The translations under genes were made by a program, and so were the position numbers. DNA of 5,054 bases. It comes from Acidobacteriota bacterium. GTDB lineage: Bacteria; Acidobacteriota; Terriglobia; Terriglobales; Acidobacteriaceae. Where the stretch lies: assembly GCA_021811745.1 (NCBI GenBank), contig JAJZNH010000541.1, forward strand, positions 1 through 5,054, in the 5' to 3' direction. The notes beneath the pieces are model-generated. The model searched no databases. It saw nothing but the letters and a program-made list of their open reading frames with translations, and had not been told where the DNA came from. Below, one piece after another: positions 1 through 5,054 of this stretch (positions are counted from its first letter, which is position 1; each line of letters begins with the position of its first letter).

Positions 1-2
1 CG

Positions 3-2237
3 ATTTTGCTGACCACTGAGAAACCCATCTATCAGCCTGGGCAAACCATCCACATCCGCGCCCTTGCCCTCATGCGCGCCAGTCACCATGCCGAAGCCGG
101 GCAAAGGATCACCTTCGAAATAGAAGACTCGCGAGGCAACCGGGTCTTTCGCAAGGCCTCTCGAACTGACCCGTTCGGCGTCGCCTTCGCAAAGTTCACT
201 TTGGCCGATGAAGTGAATCTCGGCGCCTACCATCTGCGCGCAATCATGGGTAACCCGCAAGCACCCGCCAACACAGCCGAGCTTACATTCCATGTCGAAC
301 GCTACGTCCTGCCAAAGTTCAAAGTTGCAATTGACTTCACAAAGCAGAACAACAAGCCCCGCAGCGACTACCGTCCGGGTGACTACGTCACCGGCACGGT
401 GCGCGCGAACTACTTTTTCGGCAAACCGGTCGCGGACGCAAATATAACCGTGAAAATTACCGGTATGGATGTCGCGGTCTTCAAGGCGGCAACTGCATCG
501 GGCAAGACAAACGCAGCCGGCAGCTATCACTTCCGCCTCAAGCTCCCTTCATATTTCGCAGGCCGTCCCATCGATCAGGGCGCAGCCCGCGCCCTCGTGG
601 AAGCTGCCGTTACGGACTCCGCTTCTCACACCGAGACGCGCGGTGAACCCATTACCGTGAGCGCCTCACCCTTGCTGATCATGGCGATCCCCGAAGGGGG
701 CAAGCTGGTTCCCAACGTCGAGAACGACCTGTTCCTTCTCACTTCCTTTCCCGACGGAAGCCCCGCACGAACGATGCTCACCATCCGCGTACCGCGTGGA
801 AACGGTAGGCGGAATCACACGGACCTGAGGCGCATCTCCACCAATTCATCTGGAGTTGCACTGTTGCGATTCCGCCCGCAACCCGGAATGAATTCCCTGC
901 GCATAAAAGCCGACGACGGGCACGGCAGTCTTGTCTCCATGACGGTGCCCCTGCAACTGCGTACCGGCGCTGACCAGATCCTCCTGCACACCGGTCACGC
1001 CGTGGTGAAGGTAGGAGACGCCATCCCACTCAAAGTGCTCTCCACTCGCACGCATGGCACAGTCTTTCTCGACATCGTGAAAGATGGGCAGACCATTCTC
1101 ACTCGCGACGTGGACTTGAAGGACGGCCAGGCAACACTTAGGGTCGACGCGACACAGGCAATGGCCGGCACGCTCAATATCGACGCCTACATCTTCGGGC
1201 GCAACTCGCAGCCCGTCAGCGACCACCGGCTTGTCTTTGTGCAGCCGGCGAACCAATTGAAGATCACGGCTTCCACCAACTCTCCGGTAGATCTGCCCGG
1301 CTCCGACGCGCGCATCCACTTCCACGTGACCAACACGCACGGCCAGGGAGTGGAAGCTGCTCTAGGTCTTCAGGTGGTGGACGAAGCAGTCTTTGCGCTT
1401 GCCGAAAAGCAGCCCGGATTTGCAAAGGTCTTCTTCTATCTCGAAAAGCAACTGATGCAGCCGCGTTATGAAATTCACTCGCTCTCGATGACGCATATCG
1501 TCAATGCCGATCAGCCGCTCGGCCGGGCCGACGGAAATCTCGATGCACGCGCCCTCTTTGCCGCGACCCGAATGGTATCGCCCCACAAGCTAGATGTGGT
1601 TTTGGATCGCCGGTCGGCAATGCAAACCTTCTGGCGATACCAGGCTCAGTACCGCGAAGCCTTCGTCGCCCAGTTGCGCCATATCGCCTCCCAACTCACG
1701 GACCGCGTTCCCGCACGCCCTGCCACCCACACCATCCTCCATGACTTTGCAAAACTCGACCACGGCACAACGCCGCGCGACGCTTGGAACAAGCCTCTTC
1801 GCATCGAATCCACCGGTTGGCGATGGGGAGGAAACCGCGTTTTCCGCGTAGTAAGCGCCGGGCCCGACCGGCAATTTGGAACGAGCGACGACTTGTCAGC
1901 CTTTCTCGAAGAGCGCTCTGGTGTCATCGCGCATGAACGCGGGCCGGGCGGATTCCTCCGCTTAAAGATGCAGCACAATTACGGCCCGCTCGATCAGCGC
2001 GCCAACATCGCCGGATCCATTGCAGATCCAACCGGAGCTGTCATTCCTCGCGCACTCGTGGTGCTTCGCTCCCTCTCAAGAAAGGGTGTGTGGAAGACCC
2101 ACAGCAATGCAATGGGGAGATTTGCCTTTGCCGCACTCCCACAGGCCGCTACCGGATCGAAGCAACAGCGCCGGGATTCCTCACGGTTGCCACTCGATTC
2201 TCGCTCAGCGCCCGCGATCTTGCACAATTCTCCGTGA
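3..2237 (+). CDS. Alpha-2-macroglobulin family protein, N-terminal part (5'-truncated by window, frameshifted at 3' end)
   Basis: This is the front part of a bacterial alpha-2-macroglobulin, a large secreted or periplasmic protein of the protease-trap family. The frame is open from the window edge. The TTG at 6 is not a credible start because it lies inside the MG2 strand (LLTTEKPIYQPGQT), so MG1 and the signal peptide are upstream. Counting residues from that TTG, I see MG2 at about 1-98, MG3 at about 99-220 (opens VERYVLPKF), MG4 at about 221-320, MG5 at about 324-412, and MG6 from about 415 with the family hallmark VVDEAVFALAEKQPG at about 457. Then comes a non-macroglobulin insert. Residues 591-630 look like the end of a type II secretion pseudopilin, with SAGPDRQFGTSDD. 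Residues 668-712 begin a carboxypeptidase-regulatory-like domain (GSIADPTGAVIP). After Pro712 the frame runs into unrelated Arg/Ser-rich residues and stops at 2237. The proper continuation is in the -1 frame, so this is half of a broken or mis-sequenced gene. Confidence 0.92.
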   Translation: MLLTTEKPIYQPGQTIHIRALALMRASHHAEAGQRITFEIEDSRGNRVFRKASRTDPFGVAFAKFTLADEVNLGAYHLRAIMGNPQAPANTAELTFHVERYVLPKFKVAIDFTKQNNKPRSDYRPGDYVTGTVRANYFFGKPVADANITVKITGMDVAVFKAATASGKTNAAGSYHFRLKLPSYFAGRPIDQGAARALVEAAVTDSASHTETRGEPITVSASPLLIMAIPEGGKLVPNVENDLFLLTSFPDGSPARTMLTIRVPRGNGRRNHTDLRRISTNSSGVALLRFRPQPGMNSLRIKADDGHGSLVSMTVPLQLRTGADQILLHTGHAVVKVGDAIPLKVLSTRTHGTVFLDIVKDGQTILTRDVDLKDGQATLRVDATQAMAGTLNIDAYIFGRNSQPVSDHRLVFVQPANQLKITASTNSPVDLPGSDARIHFHVTNTHGQGVEAALGLQVVDEAVFALAEKQPGFAKVFFYLEKQLMQPRYEIHSLSMTHIVNADQPLGRADGNLDARALFAATRMVSPHKLDVVLDRRSAMQTFWRYQAQYREAFVAQLRHIASQLTDRVPARPATHTILHDFAKLDHGTTPRDAWNKPLRIESTGWRWGGNRVFRVVSAGPDRQFGTSDDLSAFLEERSGVIAHERGPGGFLRLKMQHNYGPLDQRANIAGSIADPTGAVIPRALVVLRSLSRKGVWKTHSNAMGRFAFAALPQAATGSKQQRRDSSRLPLDSRSAPAILHNSP
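1779..1895 (+). other. GspG-like (type II secretion major pseudopilin) C-terminal motif inside the A2M insert
   Basis: The encoded protein has R-D-A-W-N-K-P-L followed about 25 residues later by SAGPDRQFGTSDDL. This order matches the end of major pseudopilins (D-P-W-G-x-P-Y ... S-x-G-P-D-G-x-x-G-T-x-D-D), where the Asp-rich loop binds calcium. The preceding ~55 residues (from about 1618) are helix-prone, but there is no N-terminal pilin methylation helix, so this is a module and not a pilin gene. It sits between MG6 and the carboxypeptidase-regulatory-like domain. The motif match is seen directly. Calcium binding and a structural role are inferred. Confidence 0.55.
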
Positions 2238-2275
2238 CGCTCGCGGTAGCCAGCGCTACACAAACAGTCATGGTC
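2007..2275 (+). other. Carboxypeptidase-regulatory-like beta-sandwich domain, interrupted by the frameshift
   Basis: Read across the -1 shift, the protein runs IAGSIADPTGAVIPRALV, then NAMGRFAFAALP, then TGRYRIEATAPGFLTV and FSVTLAVASATQTVMV. This follows the consensus of the CarboxypepD_reg-like family: G-x-V/I-x-D-P-x-G-A-x-(I/L)-P, N-x-x-G-x-(F/Y)-x-F-x-x-L-P-x-G-x-Y, then A-x-G-F and a hydrophobic L-x-V repeat. The domain is common in acidobacterial surface and Oar-like proteins. Here it sits where a macroglobulin would carry its bait region. The perfect register of the two halves is the best evidence that both reading frames belong to one gene. Confidence 0.75.
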
Positions 2276-4627
2276 GCGCACCCGCCAGTAGTGGGCGGCA
2301 TACTGGGCGGAGTCGCTGGAGCAGGCAACGGGGAAGCGCTCGGACGGTTTATAACCGGGCAGAATGTTGCCCGTCTTCAATCCCCAATGATGAGAGCTCT
2401 AGCGGCCCCCGCGCAGCTAGCCTCCAAAATCACCGGAGCCCCCACCAACGAACTGATCACTTCCGCAACTTCGCCAGCTGTGCCGCGCAAAACCCATGTT
2501 CGTTCCTATTTCCCTGAGGCGCTTTACATCAATCCTGAGCTCCTCACCGACGCGCACGGCAACGCCAGCGTCACCATTCCAATGGCCGACTCCATCACCA
2601 CATGGCGCATGGCAATGATTGCATCCACTGCGTCCGGCGCGCTTGGCTCCGGCGACGCACGCATCAAGGTCTTTCAGGATTTCTTCGTGGACCTGGACTT
2701 GCCGGTTGCGCTCACCCAGGGGGACCGCATTTCCATCCCTGTCGCTGTCTACAACTACTCCGGAAAATCCGGTCGTGTGCGCGTCAACCTTCAGCCGGCG
2801 AACTGGTACTCCCTGCAGAACGACACCGCCACCAAAACAATCAAGGTCGATTCCGGCCAGGTCGCCAGCGTTCACTTCAACCTTGTCGCGAAGCAAATCG
2901 GCAAGTTCAAGCTCACCGCCAGCGCCGTTCTTGAAGATGCAGGCGACAAGGCAAGTCATGACATCACAGTCCGCCCGATCAGGGTGCTGCCCAATGGCCG
3001 CGAGCAGCAGCAGGTTTTCAACGGCCACCTGGAAAACACGGCGCAGCGCGAAATCCGCTTCCCCTCTGCATCCATACCCGGCGCCACCAGTATTCTTGTT
3101 CGCCTTTACCCTGGCCCGCTGAGCCAGGTTGTGGAAGGAATGGACAGCATCCTGCGCATGCCTTTTGGCTGCTTTGAGCAAACATCCTCCACGACTTACC
3201 CGAACGTGCTCGCGCTCAACTACATGAAGCGCACCGGCAAACTCCCCCCCGAGATCCGCGCCAAAGCAGAAGGCTACATTTCCACCGGTTACCAACGCCT
3301 GCTCACCTTCGAAGTCCCCGGCGGAGGTTTCTCCTGGTTTGGACGCGCGCCCGCCAACAAGATCCTCACCGCATACGGGCTCATGGAGTTCCACGATATG
3401 TCCAAAGTCTCCGATGTGGATCCCCGGCTGATCAACCGCACGCGCAACTGGCTCATCGCTCAGCAGCAGCCCGACGGCAGTTGGAAACCGGACACCCAAT
3501 TCATCAACGAAGGCGCCACCAATCATTTCAACTCGAACGTGCTGCGGATCACTGCGTATATCGCCTGGGCCCTCGCCGACACGGGCTATCATGGCGCTGC
3601 CATCGACAAAGCCAAACAATACATCCAGTCGCGCGATTGGTCGCAGTCCGATGCTTACACGCTCGCCGTCATCGCGAACTTCGCCGTCAGCTACGCCCGG
3701 GATCGCGCCTTCACACGAAATGCCATGCGGGCGCTGCTCGATGCGCGCCGCGAGCACGGTGACCAGGTCTCGTGGACGACCAGGGAAACCAGCGTCTACT
3801 CAACCGGCCAAAGCGCGGCCGTCGAGACCACCGGACTGGCCACGCAGGCGTTGATCCAATGGGGACAAGCCGATAATGTCGTTCGCAAGGCGCTCCATTA
3901 CATCGAGTCAAATAGAGACGCCAACGGCAACTGGGGCACCACACAGGCCACCATCATGGCCCTCCGCGCGTTGCTCATGTCCACCCGCTTGAGCGGAGCA
4001 ACCGCGCGCGGCACAGTCCAGGTTCTTCTCGATGGCAAAACCGCCGCAACGCTTCATGTCACCGCCGGTAACAGCGACCTCTTCCATCAATTTGTATTCA
4101 AGAATATCGATGACAAAGAGCCTGCAACGGTCCAGCTCAATTTCAAAGGCTCGGGCGGACTCGCCTGGCAGATCGTAGGCCGCTCCTTTATTCCATGGAC
4201 CCGAAAGCACGTCCTCAAGCCGCTTTCGATCCACGTCGCCTACAATCGGACGCATCTTGCCGAGAATGATATCGCCACGGCAACGGTCATCATTCACAAC
4301 AATATGCCCGCGTTCGCCAACATGGTCATGGTGGACCTCGGCATACCGCCCGGCTTCGATCTTCTCAGTCAGGACCTGCAGTCGTTCGAAGATCATTCCC
4401 GCGCGGCCAACAGCGGACGCCTTGAGAAATTTTCCCTCACGGCCACGCAGGCCATCCTTTACTTCAATGCGCTGGCTCCCGACCAGACCGTAATTTTGCA
4501 CTATCGCCTGCGCGCAAATTTCCCCATCCGTGCACACACTTTTGAGTCGCGCGTCTATGAATACTACGATCCGCATGTCAGCGCGACCGCACCGCCGGCG
4601 GAACTGGAGGTCTCGGCGCGCAAATGA
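2090..4627 (+). CDS. Alpha-2-macroglobulin family protein, C-terminal part with thioester domain (same gene, shifted frame)
   Basis: This is the rest of the same macroglobulin, read in the frame one base back. The GTG at 2090 is only the first start-like codon in the frame and has at best a weak AAAGGG upstream. True homology begins at about 2141 (TGRYRIEATAPGF), so it is probably not an independent gene. Counting from 2090, residues 18-60 finish the carboxypeptidase-regulatory-like domain and 61-135 form a Gly/Ala-rich linker. Residues 139-300 are the MG7-like A2M core (RSYFPEALYI, DSITTWRMAMIAS, DFFVDLDLPVALTQGD). The thioester motif GCFEQ lies at 360-364 with Cys361 and Gln364 both present. 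An alpha-helical thioester domain follows to about 630 (GGFSWFGRAPANKILTAYG, TTGLATQALIQWG, NWGTTQATIMALRALL). The C-terminal receptor-binding-like beta domain covers about 710-845 and ends VYEYYDPHVSATAPPAELEV, a normal family terminus. By family analogy, the thioester would covalently capture an attacking protease after bait cleavage. No pbpC (PBP1c), a frequent partner in Proteobacteria, follows it. Confidence 0.94.
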   Translation: MEDPQQCNGEICLCRTPTGRYRIEATAPGFLTVATRFSLSARDLAQFSVTLAVASATQTVMVAHPPVVGGILGGVAGAGNGEALGRFITGQNVARLQSPMMRALAAPAQLASKITGAPTNELITSATSPAVPRKTHVRSYFPEALYINPELLTDAHGNASVTIPMADSITTWRMAMIASTASGALGSGDARIKVFQDFFVDLDLPVALTQGDRISIPVAVYNYSGKSGRVRVNLQPANWYSLQNDTATKTIKVDSGQVASVHFNLVAKQIGKFKLTASAVLEDAGDKASHDITVRPIRVLPNGREQQQVFNGHLENTAQREIRFPSASIPGATSILVRLYPGPLSQVVEGMDSILRMPFGCFEQTSSTTYPNVLALNYMKRTGKLPPEIRAKAEGYISTGYQRLLTFEVPGGGFSWFGRAPANKILTAYGLMEFHDMSKVSDVDPRLINRTRNWLIAQQQPDGSWKPDTQFINEGATNHFNSNVLRITAYIAWALADTGYHGAAIDKAKQYIQSRDWSQSDAYTLAVIANFAVSYARDRAFTRNAMRALLDARREHGDQVSWTTRETSVYSTGQSAAVETTGLATQALIQWGQADNVVRKALHYIESNRDANGNWGTTQATIMALRALLMSTRLSGATARGTVQVLLDGKTAATLHVTAGNSDLFHQFVFKNIDDKEPATVQLNFKGSGGLAWQIVGRSFIPWTRKHVLKPLSIHVAYNRTHLAENDIATATVIIHNNMPAFANMVMVDLGIPPGFDLLSQDLQSFEDHSRAANSGRLEKFSLTATQAILYFNALAPDQTVILHYRLRANFPIRAHTFESRVYEYYDPHVSATAPPAELEVSARK
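2136..2143 (+). other. Site of -1 frameshift (probable single-base deletion)
   Basis: The upstream frame reads F-A-A-L-P through the codon at 2139-2141. The downstream frame continues T-G-R-Y from 2141. Adding one base, most simply a fourth C to the run at 2138-2140, gives an uninterrupted LPTGRYRIEATAPGF that fits the domain consensus. No slippery heptamer overlaps this point. The exact missing base cannot be fixed within about 2138-2142. A true mutation and a sequencing or assembly error are equally compatible with what is visible. Confidence 0.8.
3167..3181 (+). other. Thioester motif GCFEQ of the A2M thioester domain
   Basis: The codons ggc tgc ttt gag caa encode Gly-Cys-Phe-Glu-Gln within MPFGCFEQTSST. 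In A2M and complement proteins the Cys side chain and the Gln carboxamide (C-x-E-Q) form the reactive thioester, and both are present here. The x position is Phe instead of the Gly usual in animal proteins. The surrounding M-P-x-G-C-x-E-Q-T-S-S-T pattern is well conserved, so the site looks functional even though the gene is frameshifted upstream. Confidence 0.93.
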
Positions 4628-4650
4628 TCCGGTAGGGGGCAACGCCATGT

Positions 4651-4685
4651 AGTTCCGCCAGGCGCCGTTCCGCTTTGGCGGGACT
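4651..4685 (+). terminator. Hairpin just downstream of the A2M stop codon, possible transcription terminator
   Basis: AGTTCCGCCA (4651-4660) pairs with TGGCGGGACT (4676-4685) over 10 bp with one G-T wobble and a 15-nt loop. It begins 24 nt after the TGA stop, where a gene-end terminator is expected. It lacks a T-run (CAAGCAAGGG follows), so it may be a weak or Rho-assisted terminator, or an mRNA 3'-end stabiliser. Confidence 0.4.
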
Positions 4686-4839
4686 CAAGCAAGGGAAACG
4701 GCAAAAACCCTGCTCCATGGGACGCACCTTACACTTCGATGCGCCCGGAGACATACCTGAAAGAACGCGGGCTCAAGCCAAAGCCGACCCGCGTCGTCCG
4801 CAACAGGGGTAAGCGCCAATAGCGTTTCATCCCAGAACA

Positions 4840-4857
4840 CGGACAGAAAGCGGACAG
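4840..4857. repeat. Two 7-bp direct repeats CGGACAG, 11 bp apart
   Basis: CGGACAG occurs at 4840-4846 and again at 4851-4857, separated by AAAG, so the centres are 11 bp (about one helical turn) apart. Tandem short repeats at this spacing can be a protein binding site. They also resemble the multiple short repeats at the ends of some insertion sequences. No transposase is visible, so the meaning is open. Confidence 0.35.
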
Positions 4858-4872
4858 TTTAGTAAGAAAACC

Positions 4873-4900
4873 GAAAAGGCCGCTCGCAGGCGGGCTTTTC
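4873..4900 (-). terminator. Intrinsic terminator hairpin, best fit for the minus-strand tRNA-fMet locus (possibly bidirectional)
   Basis: GAAAAGGCCGC (4873-4883) pairs with GCGGGCTTTTC (4890-4900) around the 6-nt loop TCGCAG. There is a single G-G mismatch in an otherwise 11-bp stem. On the minus strand the hairpin starts 27 nt beyond the tRNA CCA end, and the T-containing stem arm is followed by GGTTTTCTTAC, a usual layout for a tRNA terminator. On the plus strand the TTTTC arm could also end transcription arriving from the A2M side. Confidence 0.6.
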
Positions 4901-4911
4901 TAAATCCTTTA

Positions 4912-4972
<61 letters not shown>

Positions 4973-5054
4973 GGGAAATTCATGCCCATACAGGTACAAA
5001 CAGGCCCATAACCATCCATTATTTATCAACGACCTAGCGCAGTCTCTCTGTTCA
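4973..5054. mobile_element. Possible tip of an integrated element beyond the tRNA-fMet attachment site
   Basis: Sequence from 4973 is unrelated to tRNA and is more AT-rich than the A2M gene by eye. It has short repeats: GCCCATA at 4984-4990 and 5004-5010 (20 bp apart), and ACAGG at 4990-4994 and 5000-5004 (10 bp apart). CATAACC at 5007-5013 is an inverted copy of GGTTATG at 4964-4970 in the tRNA anticodon region. Such phased repeats beside a tRNA 3' fragment suit integrase arm or core sites. No gene is visible in these 82 bases, so the element call rests on the tRNA scar. Confidence 0.4.

Noticed and set aside
6..8. TTG as the start codon of the A2M gene
   Set aside because: It lies within the MG2 strand, the frame is open to the window edge, and no signal peptide or MG1 precedes it. 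The true start is upstream.
846..1340. 164-codon minus-strand frame over MG4-MG6
   Set aside because: It overlaps coding sequence with clear macroglobulin homology, and its translation has no convincing features.
2081..2087. Heptamer A AAG GGT in the overlap, formally fitting a -1 programmed frameshift site
   Set aside because: Slipping here would replace the conserved strand NAMGRFAFAALP with Cys-rich nonsense. The homology shows that the frame change occurs about 55 bp later, at 2138-2142.
2020..2517. 165-codon plus-strand frame overlapping the frameshift region
   Set aside because: It is the third frame of the same stretch. Its Arg/Ser/His-rich translation does not match the domain consensus, while the other two frames do.
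2417..3757. 446-codon open frame on the minus strand
   Set aside because: It lies wholly antisense to the strongly conserved A2M core, and its translation shows no recognisable domain. It is a GC-rich shadow frame.
3908..4648. 246-codon open frame on the minus strand
   Set aside because: It is antisense to the thioester and receptor-binding-like domains and has no family-like motif. It is a shadow of the real gene.
5002..5022. 17-codon minus-strand peptide (from ATG at about 5020) ending at the tRNA boundary
   Set aside because: It is too short, has an in-frame stop just upstream, and shows no ribosome binding site.

Overview
The window is almost entirely one large plus-strand gene for a bacterial alpha-2-macroglobulin (A2M) family protein. 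It is cut off at the 5' edge and broken in the middle by a frameshift. The last ~430 bp are non-coding or weakly coding DNA that ends in a truncated initiator tRNA.

Organism: the DNA is GC-rich with dense coding. A carboxypeptidase-regulatory-like module of the type 'GSIADPTGAVIP...LP.GRY.IEATAPGF' sits inside the macroglobulin. Modules of this type, common in Oar/TonB-like proteins, are very abundant in Acidobacteriota (Terriglobia), so I favour that phylum. This is an inference from family knowledge and no search was run.

Layout: (i) 3-2237 carries macroglobulin domains MG2 to MG6, then an unusual insert where the protease bait is expected. The insert holds a segment resembling the calcium-loop end of type II secretion pseudopilin GspG, then the first half of the carboxypeptidase-regulatory-like domain. 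(ii) The frame shifts by -1 at about 2138-2142, best explained by loss of one base in a short C run. (iii) 2090-4627 carries the rest of that domain, a Gly/Ala-rich linker, the MG7-like region, the thioester motif GCFEQ, the helical thioester domain and the C-terminal receptor-binding-like domain. Joined, the two parts give about 1,540 visible residues of one secreted or periplasmic protease-trap-like protein. The signal peptide and MG1 lie upstream of the window.

(iv) 4628-4927 holds a hairpin just after the stop codon, an open but poorly supported short frame, a 7-bp direct repeat and a strong terminator hairpin at 4873-4900. (v) 4928-4972 is the exact 3' half (from C32 to CCA) of a minus-strand initiator tRNA-fMet(CAU). 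The sequence beyond it does not complete the tRNA. This is the classic footprint of a tRNA-targeting tyrosine integrase. Because the tRNA-type terminator lies on the low-coordinate side, the A2M side is probably native chromosome, and 4973-5054 is probably the tip of an integrated element extending off the right edge.

The most notable points are the composite domain insert in the bait position, the frameshift inside it, and the tRNA-fMet attachment-site scar.
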